64,000 nucleotides of DNA, from assembly GCF_020085105.1 (NCBI RefSeq), contig NC_058047.1, positions 22,462,001-22,526,000 of the forward strand. Direction: 5' to 3'. Every line of letters starts with the position of its first letter. The stretch's first letter is position 1. The stretch comes from Siniperca chuatsi. Its lineage: Eukaryota; Chordata; Actinopteri; Centrarchiformes; Sinipercidae. The notes beneath the pieces were generated by a model. The model was not told the origin of the DNA and made no database searches. It saw nothing but the letters and a program-made list of their open reading frames with translations. The translations under genes were made by a program, and so were the position numbers. Of this stretch, positions 37,083-47,470 are shown in pieces.

Positions 37083-37330
37083 TGTTAAAGAAATAGTTTG
37101 ACATTTTGGGAAATATACTTATTTGATTTCTTGCTGAGAGTTGGATGAGAAGGCTGATACCAAACTCATGTACACTTATGTAGCTGAAGCCAGCAACTAG
37201 TTAGCTTAGCTTAGCATAAAGACTGGAAACGGGGGGGAAACAGTTGGCCTGGCTCTGTACAAAGGCAACAAAATCTACCTTAAGCTCACTAATTAACACA
37301 ACCGAAGTGTAAAAAGAAAAAGCTGCTGCC
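37083..37330. repeat. Dispersed repeat R2, unit 1
   Basis: AATAGTTTGACATTTTGGGA through GTTAGCTTAGCTTAGCATAA and CCTGGCTCTGTACAAAGG. A non-coding repeat common in fish. Related fragment in fmo-B intron 8. Confidence 0.65.
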
Positions 37331-37434
37331 CTCTTTCTAGAGTTGCCTGAAACTGGTCCTAGCCAAGAAATATGGCACAACACATAAAACAGCGAATGGT
37401 CATTTTTACATTTTATCTGCATCTCTTCCCTCAG

Positions 37435-37467
37435 GCCTTCAAACTGCTGCAGCACATTCACTTCTAG
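37435..37467 (+). pseudogene. Relic of FMO exon 2 end with its splice donor, unit 1
   Basis: 33 nt align with the last 11 codons of fmo-A exon 2 (27 of 33 identical), ending TTCTAG|GTAAGT against TTCCAG|GTAACA. The last codon is a stop (TAG). Preservation of the donor position supports descent from an FMO gene, though the match is short. Confidence 0.5.
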
Positions 37468-38305
37468 GTAAGTGATGCAAATCCGGGCACACCATACAGG
37501 TTACTATCCACAACACAGGCCTATCTAACCTTCTGACTGTGGCAAATACTGTATATTGGTGAAGTTAGACTTGTTATGGACAATAGAAAATGTATGTGAA
37601 AGAGGCTCCCCTCTGCTTTACAGATCTTTATAGCGAGTTTCAGCTCATTGTTTAGCTGTCTGGTCCACAACTTTACTGCTGTGGTTCACTCTCCCCGCTC
37701 TCATGGCATCGTTTTTCAGCCACAGCAACTGTTTTCAGCTAAAAAGCTCTGAAAACCCACTGTAGACAGAAACAGACAGACACAGTTAACAACTAGCTGC
37801 TTAACATAGTGGAGCATTTAGCAGCTAAAGAGCTAGATATATCTCTCAGAAATTGGTAGAGACAGAAAACAGAGCTAAAAGAGTGTGAATATATTACTTC
37901 CAGGTGTCCAGGTAGCCAAAACATGAATCCAAATTAAGCTAACAGTGCTCCATAGCTACAGGATTTATGCTGTAAAACCAAAATTGGTTGCTAACAATTG
38001 TTCGCCATATTAACTTCAAAGGTGATGATATGTTAATGCTGTGCTCACAACTTGTGTCCACAGCCCCAATTTGGCCCAAAAAATCAGTGATTGCAGGATT
38101 CTAGTGCTGGCAGAACAAACAACACACTTGCTATCTAGCCATTCCCAGAGCTTACCAGTAGTGAAGTTTAGATGTTTGACCTGAGGATGGCGCCAGAGGA
38201 AAGTTTAGCAGTATCCTATGGTATGAAATGGTCCAACATGTAACTTCTGAGTACATTTCAACGCAACCTGTTCTTTAGTTGTTGATATATTGATTTGGAC
38301 TGATA

Positions 38306-38512
38306 GTGGTACTAAAGGAAAGCTCAGGAGTCTACAAAACTTCACGCTTTGAGGACACTTATTTGTCAGAGAGCCCAGGTTTAAATGCCAAAAAACAAAT
38401 AAATAGTGAACCACCTTTATCAAAGTCAGCAACTGATCTGGACGAGTCAGCAGTGAGAAGTTGCCCGTTAGGTCAGGTGCCTTATGTTTCAATGTTCTTG
38501 ATTCATTTGTAA
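38306..38512 (+). CDS. Candidate exon, unit 2 (frameshifted)
   Basis: Same frame as in units 1 and 3 from the SRFEDTYLSES phrase on. Two short deletions near its 5' end (CTCAGGAGTC for CTCAGGGAGTC, and fewer A's after TCTAC) shift the upstream frame. Function unknown. Confidence 0.2.
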   Translation: MVLKESSGVYKTSRFEDTYLSESPGLNAKKQINSEPPLSKSATDLDESAVRSCPLGQVPYVSMFLIHL

Positions 38513-38929
38513 TAATAAGGGAGTCTGAACCTCAAATGAGCAAGCTGTAAAGGTTTCCACTGAACAGACATGAGATGATCACAGTAAGTCATCATTTACA
38601 ACAGGATTCATCTTAAAAATCCTGCAAACACATCAGTAGTAAGAGTAGGCTACTGTGTAAGTGAACCATGAATATAAGGAGTGACTCAGTAGCACAAAGA
38701 AATTAATACACAGTGGAAATTTGATTCAATGCCTAGTACAAGGTACAAGGTAATTTATTTATCATTTTACAACAAAAGGTTGTACAACGACGTGTTTGTA
38801 GTCCCCTCATGCTACACACATAGAACACAACAGCTAATTCAATTCATATTAAAATAGGATAACATATAAAATAAATAAAACAACATATACAGTTATTTAT
38901 ATACATAGCCTACACTTATACACCCAGGA

Positions 38930-39175
38930 AATAATTCTGCAGTGCATTTTTTGAATTTGCATCTGGTGGAATGTAAACAGCAGACAGAGATAGTGATGAT
39001 AATATGGTTTTCATCTTCACATAAAAAGCTCGACATTTGGGAGACAGTTTCCGTCCACTTTGCCTGCGTTTGAGCACCAAGCATCACTGATGTAAACACA
39101 GAGTCCTCCTCCTTTCATCTAGCCGGAGTCTTGCGCTCTGTCAGCGGAACATGGTCCGCTTGTCGAGTGCTTGAT
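38930..39175 (-). pseudogene. LINE endonuclease fragment, unit 2
   Basis: Reverse-strand similarity to the endonuclease domain of L2-like LINEs (GGGLCVYISDAWC and AVYIPPDANS in the unit 3 copy). Here it is interrupted by frameshifts and a stop upstream. Non-functional. Confidence 0.65.
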
Positions 39176-40482
39176 CCGGGATGTTGATGGAAAAGGTCTC
39201 TCTCTCACCACAAAATGCAGCCTCCAAAATGACAAAATAAGAAAAACTGAACATTATGACCTTCATGAAGGTAGGATTTATTGCAGGACTGTTGTATCAG
39301 TTTTAGCTAGGTGTACCTAATAAAATGGCAACTGAGTGCATATAGAAGTATAATCAACTAATGCAGCTTTAACAGTGTTGAATGATGAGAATGAAAGTGT
39401 TCACGTCCATGGTGGGTGAACGGTGTTGTCCTCCCATTTTGGAAGCAGGACAATGATACTACACCTGTAGATAAAGCAACCTCAAGGTTATTTATTAACA
39501 GTTGTTAGTTATTTAAGGTCAAACAGTGGATGCTCTTGCTTTTGATACAAATGGAATGTGTCTTTAATCGCTGAGATATTATACTTCAGCAGCATAACTA
39601 AAGAGTTTGGGCTAAAAAGTGTCAACAGTGAAGATAAAAAAAATAAAATGTCTCTTATAGCAAATAGCAAACAAAGTTTAGACTGTGGCTCCTAACGGCC
39701 AAGTTTACAGTTTAAAACAGTTTACTTCTATGTAACTATTTAGGCAAACCTTGTTTTTATCAACCACGGGAAAAAAACTAAAAGGCTTGATAACCGTTTG
39801 TTAAAGACCTTGAAATCATCATATGTTGAAATCATTCAACTCTATAGACTGAATATGCAAGACCTCCACTTTATATTGAAGGGATACTCAAAACACTAAA
39901 ACAGCAGGCCAGTATCTGCCCTTGTTTTCATTACTATAACATAACTATAGGCTATTTTTAAATGTAAAAATGAATCTACCTAAAACACAAAGTCTGTTAA
40001 TAATGCACATTAACAGGATGAGTGTCCCATCATTAATCCATCTTCCTCATCTTTTTTCAGTGTATGAAAAAAGGAAAAAAATTTCTTCTATGCAATATAT
40101 ATATTTAGTGTAGACAATGGTGACAGCTATCAATGTATATTTGTGTTACACTGTATATTTATGGGTGTGTGTGTGATGGAATGAGAATTACTGGGTAGAC
40201 AAAAGCGAGTGTAACAAAACAAAAAACTGGGTACTACTGAAAAGGCAGATGAATTTCAATACATGGGAATATTTGGGAACAATATATAAGATATACATGT
40301 CAAATTTAATAGTACTTTGAGTCTGTCTTTGTGTCTGTTGCACTGACACATACTGGGTAGTTCATTCTTTTTAAGACACATTATTGCCAGAAGAAAAAGA
40401 AAGAAGGATATAAATGAAACAAAATGAAAAATAACATATACATGAATTAATTAGAAAATAATAAAGAATTTAGAATACTTTA

Positions 40483-42982
40483 TTGTTTTTTGCAAATGAT
40501 GTGATCAAAGACAACATTCTAGAATATGTGCTCATAAAACCTCAGAACTTCCAGCAGTCAGATCAGTCCAGTTACCAGACTAAGAAGACACTCAGTGAAC
40601 CAGAGCGACCACAAACATTTTCAGTATTGAGACAAGTGGAAAAAACAAAGGTAAAAAAAGGCAGGAACATGCTTAAAAGAAAGTCATCCTGCATTCCTGG
40701 AATCAGGAAGTTGCAGTAGTCCACACACAAAACAAGTTTGCAGAGCTTGAAGACCAGGACAGTGAAAAGGACCAGACTGTTGAACCGTCTGTGGAACTAA
40801 CAGCCTGCAACCAAGACGAGAGGGAGAAACCCCAATCTGTCGAGGCAGCAGACTGCCAGCCAGATGAAAAGGAAGAACCTCAGCCGGTAAACCCTTGGAA
40901 GACTGCAAACCTCCAAGATGTGGGTAAGCTGGTGTACTGCCTGCAGTTCGATGAAACAGACTTTCCTCCACTCCAGAGAGAGTCATTAAAAAAGCACACT
41001 CAGCAGGGACAGAAGGCGGACAAGGTCCCTAATGTAAAAGGAGAGTTTAAATTTAAGAAAAAGATAACTCAGAGGACTCAGAAGATGCTGTCCAGGATCC
41101 CTCAGACAACACCTGAGGAGTCCCAGATTCCCATAGCACCTGTGGAGCCACAACGAGCTGTAACACCTGAACCAGTGCTGGTTGTAACATCTGGAACACA
41201 GCCTTCTGTGTCATCTGGCGGGGTGACACCCAAACCACAGCCTGCTTTGACACCCAAAGAACCACAGCCTGCTGTGACACCAGAGAGACAACAGCCTGCT
41301 GTGACACCAGAGAGACCACAGCCTGCAGTGACAACTGAACCACAGCCTGCAGTTACAACTGAACCACAGCCTGCAGTGACAACTGAACCACAGCCTGCTG
41401 TGACAACTGAGAGTCCACAGCCTACTGTGACACCAGAGGGACCACACCCTGCTGTGACACCAGAGAGACCACAGCCTGCTTTGACACCCAAAGAACCACA
41501 GCCCGCTGTGACACCAGAGGGACCACAGCCTGCTGTGACACCAGAGAGACCACAGCCTGCTGTGACACCAGAGAGACCACAGCCTGCTTTGACACCCAAA
41601 GAACCACAGCCTGCTGTGACACCAGAGAGACCACAGCCTGCTGTGACACCAGAGAGACCACAGCCTGCTTTGACACCCAAAGAACCACAGCCTGCTGTGA
41701 CACCAGAGAGACCACAGCCTGCTGTGACACCAGAGAGACCACAGCCTGCAGTTACAACTGAACCACAGCCTGCTGTGACAACTGAGAGTGCACAGCCTAC
41801 TGTGACACCAGAGGGACCACAGCCTGCTGTGACACCAGGACAACAGCCTGCTGTGACGCCCAAAGAACCACAGCCTGCCGTGACACCAGAGAGACCACAG
41901 CCTGCTGTGACACCAGAGAGACCACAGCCTGCCGTGACACCCAAACCACAGCCTGCTGTGACAACCAAAGAACCACAGCCTGCTGTGACACCAGGACAAC
42001 AGCCTGCTGTGACGCCCAAAGAACCACAGCCTGCCGTGACACCAGAGAGACCACAGCCTGCTGTGACCCCAAAGAGACAACAGCCTGCTGTGACAACCAA
42101 AGAACCACAGCCTGCCGTGACACCAGAGAGACCACACCCTGCTGTGACACCAGAGGGACCACGCCCTGCTGTGACACCAGAGGGACCACGCCCTGCTGTG
42201 ACACCAGAGGGACCACAGCCTGCTGCTGATGTGAAAACCAGTGACGAGTTGGAGATCTACCTTGAGACGACCCAGCAGGGTCTAATTCAGATCCCTGAGC
42301 TTGAGCTACATTGGCTCATGGGCAAAAAGAGGAGAAGATATCCACACTGGTGAGAGAAAAGGTGGCCTTGCTCAATGAGGTAGAGCAGTTGAAAGAACTG
42401 CTCGAAAATCAAACGGCCAAGGCAAACCACGAGTTGGTGGTCCTCTTGGATGAGCTTTCCAAAAAGGGGAATATGGAAAGGGATGCTGTCCTTAAAATTG
42501 AAAAGCTAGACGAAGCTCTCAAAACTGAAAAAGAGAAGCGGAAGGAGGCAGAGACATGCCTTGCCCAACAAATAGAGGAAACCTCCAAAGTGAAGGCTGC
42601 ACTGGCCCAGGCAGACAAGGACCTGGAGAACAAGAGATGCCAGTGGGAGGAGGACAGGTCCCGTCTCCTTGCAGAGCAGATGGAGGCAACCTCCAGGATG
42701 AAGGCAGCATTGAGCCAGGCACAGGAGGACCTGGAAAATGAGAGACACCAGTGGCAGGACGAAAAGACCTGTCTCCTGGAGTCTATTAGAACAATCAAGA
42801 AGACCCTCGAGGAGAAGGAGAGAGAAAGAATAAAATCCAGGGGTAGCTTGATGGAGAGACTAATGCATCTAGAAAATCAGATGGAGGAGGTCCAGAAAAA
42901 ACCAAAGAAAATATCTCTGAGGAAAAGATTCCTCCAGGTCTTTAAAAAAACTGGAAGGACTCCTACTCCCTCTGACCTCTGA
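40483..42982 (+). CDS. Unknown Pro-repeat/coiled-coil protein, unit 2
   Basis: Not recognised. Three open segments in order: an acidic N-terminal region (frame 1, to 40719), then after a missing A in AAAAGAAAG near 40678 a second frame with FAELEDQDSEKD and FDETDFPPLQ, about 37 units of the 27-bp minisatellite (41221-42225, PQPAVTPER/PQPAVTTE/PQPALTPKE), and after A5 instead of A6 near 42324 a coiled-coil frame to TGA at 42980-42982. The first frame opens without an ATG, so it may be an internal exon; the first in-frame ATG (NMLK) is at about 40669. Both frame breaks lie in A-runs, so sequencing error is as likely as pseudogenisation. Cell location unknown; no signal peptide or membrane segment seen. 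Confidence 0.6.
41221..42225 (+). repeat. 27-bp coding minisatellite, unit 2
   Basis: About 37 units of consensus CCACAGCCTGCTGTGACACC plus AGAGAGA (27 bp), mixed with 24-bp variants (ACTGAA ending). All units are multiples of 3, so the frame is kept and the antisense strand is stop-free too. Higher-order repeats of 3-4 units are visible. Confidence 0.9.
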
Positions 42983-43202
42983 CCTCCTCTGCCACACCCG
43001 TTCAACCTGCACCCACAACCCCATCAATCCCCCTCCCCAAGACTCCCAACCCCCACCTACCCCCACCCAACTCTAACCCTTTTACTGTATTGTAGCTTTT
43101 TTGTCTTGTCTTGTGTTCTTTCACTTATTAAATGTATGAAATGTATTTGAAAAAGAAATGGTCTTCATAATTTTTTATAACATTCTAAGTTTCACAATAT
43201 CA

Positions 43203-43490
43203 GCATTGTCCGGCAGATGTTGAAGGACCTCAGCCTCCTCAGAAAATAGAGGCGGCTCTGGCCCTTCCTGTAAAGAGCTTGAGTGTTCTTAGCCCAGTCC
43301 AGTTTATTGTCCATGTGTACTCCGAGGTACTTGTACTCCTCTACAATGTCCACGCTGACCCCTGGATGGAAACCGGGGTCACTGGTGCCTTGGCCTTCGT
43401 GAGGTCTACAACCAGCTCCTTAGACTTTGTTGCATTGAGCTGCAGATGGTTCTGCTCGCACCATGAGACAAAGTTACCCACCACAGCCAG
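43203..43490 (-). pseudogene. LINE reverse transcriptase C-terminal fragment, unit 2
   Basis: Same RT fragment as at 36216, with small indels that break the frame around the VSIQG segment. Non-functional. Confidence 0.75.
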
Positions 43491-44063
43491 CTCCAATGTG
43501 CTCCAGGCTCCATGGATTTTTGATGCGTTCCTTGACTTTTTCTCTCCCCCTGACTTGCCAGAGCAGCACCAACTCTGTGTTCCTGGATCTCCTGATTTAC
43601 AAATTAAGCACTGGATTTGTCCATGCAACAACCATATAAGGGTGTGTGTTCATATAGCCTAGGCCTCTTGTTTTTCTCTGGCAGAAAAGAGCTGGCAGGG
43701 TGCTGGGGAGCGCTCAGACGAAGGCTTGTGCAGTGAGAGAGAAAAACGCTATATGGACACAAGCCCTAAAGTCACTGTTCCAAAATAAAGAATACATGTA
43801 TTAACCAGAGCACTCATATAAGAATGTAGCACTAGCAGATTGCAGGATTTTGAGGTATCTTAGTTAATTCAGAAAACAGAGCAAAATGTGTTTTTTTTTC
43901 ATGAAAACTTATCTCTTAATGCAGAGATAATTATCTTGTAAGTAAAATGCATTATGCTTCCATAGAATTATTTGTCAAATGGACTACAATTCTTAACACG
44001 GTTTATCTGATATGGATGGAAGCACCCTCAAATACTCTTTTTTTTTTATTATTTAAGTTTATG

Positions 44064-44300
44064 TTAAAGAAATAGTTTGACATTTTGGGAAATATACTTA
44101 TTTGATTTCTTGCTGAGAGTTGGATGAGAAGGCTGATACCAAACTCATGTACACTTATGTAGCTGAAGCCAGCAACTAGTTAGCTTAGCTTAGCATAAAG
44201 ACTGGAAACGGGGGGGAAACAGTTGGCCTGGCTCTGTACAAAGGCAACAAAATCTACCTTAAGCTCACTAATTAACACAACCGAAGTGTAAAAAGAAAAA
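44064..44300. repeat. Dispersed repeat R2, unit 2
   Basis: Near-identical to 37083-37330. Part of the tandem unit. Confidence 0.65.
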
Positions 44301-44414
44301 GCTGCTGCCCTCTTTCTAGAGTTGCCTGGAAACTGGTCCTAGCCAAGAAATATGGCACAACACATAAAACAGCGAATGGTCATTTTTACATTTTATCTGC
44401 ATCTCTTCCCTCAG

Positions 44415-44447
44415 GCCTTCAAACTGCTGCAGCACATTCACTTCTAG
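44415..44447 (+). pseudogene. Relic of FMO exon 2 end, unit 2
   Basis: Identical to the 33-nt relic at 37435, including TAG before the GTAAGT donor. Copied by the tandem duplication. Confidence 0.5.
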
Positions 44448-45269
44448 GTAAGTGATGCAAATCCGGGCACACCATACAGGTTACTATCCACAACACAGGC
44501 CTATCTAACCTTCTGACTGTGGCAAATACTGTATATTGGTGAAGTTAGACTTGTTATGGACAATAGAAAATGTATGTGAAAGAGGCTCCCCTCTGCTTTA
44601 CAGATCTTTATAGCGAGTTTCAGCTCATTGTTTAGCTGTCTGGTCCACAACTTTACTGCTGTGGTTCACTCTCCCCGCTCTCATGGCATCGTTTTTCAGC
44701 CACAGCAACTGTTTTCAGCTAAAAAGCTCTGAAAACCCACTGTAGACAGAAACAGACAGACACAGTTAACAACTAGCTGCTTAACATAGTGGAGCATTTA
44801 GCAGCTAAAGAGCTAGATATATCTCTCAGAAATTGGTAGAGACAGAAAACAGAGCTAAAAGAGTGTGAATATATTACTTCCAGGTGTCCAGGTAGCCAAA
44901 ACATGAATCCAAATTAAGCTAACAGTGCTCCATAGCTACAGGATTTATGCTGTAAAACCAAAATTGGTTGCTAACAATTGTTCGCCATATTAACTTCAAA
45001 GGTGATGATATGTTAATGCTGTGCTCACAACTTGTGTCCACAGCCCCAATTTGGCCCAAAAAATCAGTGATTGCAGGATTCTAGTGCTGGCAGAACAAAC
45101 AACACACTTGCTATCTAGCCATTCCCAGAGCTTACCAGTAGTGAAGTTTAGATGTTTGACCTGAGGATGGCGCCAGAGGAAAGTTTAGCAGTATCCTATG
45201 GTATGAAATGGTCCAACATGTAACTTCTGAGTACATTTCAACGCAACCTGTTCTTTAGTTGTTGATATA

Positions 45270-45494
45270 TTGATTTGGACTGATAGTGGTACTAAAGGAA
45301 AGCTCAGGGAGTCTACAAAAACTTCACGCTTTGAGGACACTTATTTGTCAGAGAGCCCAGGTTTAAATGCCAAAAAACAAATAAATAGTGAACCACCTTT
45401 ATCAAAGTCAGCAACTGATCTGGACGAGTCAGCAGTGAGAAGTTGCCCGTTAGGTCAGGTGCCTTATGTTTCAATGTTCTTGATTCATTTGTAA
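45270..45494 (+). CDS. Candidate exon, unit 3
   Basis: Same ~74-codon open frame as in unit 1, with in-frame substitutions only. It begins at TTG, not ATG, so if coding it is an internal exon. Ends near a possible GGTCAG|GTGCCT donor. Confidence 0.25.
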   Translation: MIWTDSGTKGKLRESTKTSRFEDTYLSESPGLNAKKQINSEPPLSKSATDLDESAVRSCPLGQVPYVSMFLIHL

Positions 45495-45904
45495 TAATAA
45501 GGGAGTCTGAACCTCAAATGAGCAAGCTGTAAAGGTTTCCACTGAACAGACATGAGATGATCACAGTAAGTCATCATTTACAACAGGATTCATCTTAAAA
45601 ATCCTGCAAACACATCAGTAGTAAGAGTAGGCTACTGTGTAAGTGAACCATGAATATAAGGAGTGACTCAGTAGCACAAAGAAATTAATACACAGTGGAA
45701 ATTTGATTCAATGCCTAGTACAAGGTACAAGGTAATTTATTTATCATTTTACAACAAAAGGTTGTACAACGACGTGTTTGTAGTCCCCTCATGCTACACA
45801 CATAGAACACAACAGCTAATTCAATTCATATTAAAATAGGATAACATATAAAATAAATAAAACAACATATACAGTTATTTATATACATAGCCTACACTTA
45901 TACA

Positions 45905-46150
45905 CCCAGGAAATAATTCTGCAGTGCATTTTTTGAATTTGCATCTGGTGGAATGTAAACAGCAGACAGAGATAGTGATGATAATATGGTTTTCATCTTC
46001 ACATAAAAGCTCTCGACATTTGGGAGACAGTTTCCGTCCACTTTGCCTGCGTTTGAGCACCAAGCATCACTGATGTAAACACAGAGTCCTCCTCCTTTCA
46101 TCTAGCCGGAGTCTTGCGCTCTGTCAGCGGAACATGGTCCGCTTGTCGAG
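45905..46150 (-). pseudogene. LINE endonuclease fragment, unit 3
   Basis: Reverse strand reads GGGLCVYISDAWCSNA followed by AVYIPPDANSKNALQ. This is a short piece of the endonuclease (EEP) domain of a teleost L2/CR1-like LINE, with an upstream stop and frameshift. Confidence 0.7.
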
Positions 46151-47470
46151 TGCTTGATCCGGGATGTTGATGGAAAAGGTCTCTCTCTCACCACAAAATG
46201 CAGCCTCCAAAATGACAAAATAAGAAAAACTGAACATTATGACCTTCATGAAGGTAGGATTTATTGCAGGACTGTTGTATCAGTTTTAGCTAGGTGTACC
46301 TAATAAAATGGCAACTGAGTGCATATAGAAGTATAATCAACTAATGCAGCTTTAACAGTGTTGAATGATGAGAATGAAAGTGTTCACGTCCATGGTGGGT
46401 GAACGGTGTTGTCCTCCCATTTTGAAGCAGGACAATGATACTACACCTGTAGATAAAGCAACCTCAAGGTTATTTATTAACAGTTGTTAGTTATTTAAGG
46501 TCAAACAGTGGATGCTCTTGCTTTTGATACAAATGGAATGTGTCTTTAATCGCTGAGATATTATACTTCAGCAGCATAACTAAAGAGTTTGGGCTAAAAA
46601 GTGTCAACAGTGAAGATAAAAAAATAAAATGTCTCTTATAGCAAATAGCAAACAAAGTTTAGACTGTGGCTCCTAACGCCAAGTTTACAGTTTAAAACAG
46701 TTTACTTCTATGTAACTATTTAGGCAAACCTTGTTTTTATCAACCACGGGCAAAAAAATTAAAAGGCTTGATAACCGTTTGTTAAAGACCTTGAAATCAT
46801 CATATCATATGTTGAAATCATTCAACTCTATAGACTGAATATGCAAGACCTCCACTTTATATTGAAGGGATACTCAAAACACTAAAACAGCAGGCCAGTA
46901 TCTGCCCTTGTTTTCATTACTATAACATAACTATAGGCTATTTTTAAATGTAAAAATGAATCTACCTAAAACACAAAGTCTGTTAATAATGCACATTAAC
47001 AGGATGAGTGTCCCATCATTAATCCATCTTCCTCATCTTTTTTCAGTGTATGAAAAAAAGGAAAAAAAATTTCTTCTATGCAATATATATATTTAGTGTA
47101 GACAATGGTGACAGCTATCAATGTATATTTGTGTTACACTGTATATTTATGGGTGTGTGTGTGATGGAATGAGAATTACTGGGTAGACAAAAGCGAGTGT
47201 AACAAAACAAAAAACTGGGTACTACTGAAAAGGCAGATGAATTTCAATACATGGGAATATTTGGGAACAATATATAAGATATACATGTCAAATTTAATAG
47301 TACTTTGAGTCTGTCTTTGTGTCTGTTGCACTGACACATACTGGGTAGTTCATTCTTTTTAAGACACATTATTGCCAGAAGAAAAAGAAAGAAGGATATA
47401 AATGAAACAAAATGAAAAATAACATATACATGAATTAATTAGAAAATAATAAAGAATTTAGAATACTTTA

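Noticed and set aside
41102-42137. Long antisense open frames (over 300 codons) across the minisatellite, also at 48091-49233 and 34715-35236
   Set aside because: The 27-bp unit is a multiple of 3 and lacks stops in several frames, so these are mirror images of the sense repeat with no independent start, domain or splice context.
41221-42225. CRISPR-like array
   Set aside because: Repeats are contiguous with no spacers, in frame in a eukaryotic gene; it is a coding minisatellite.
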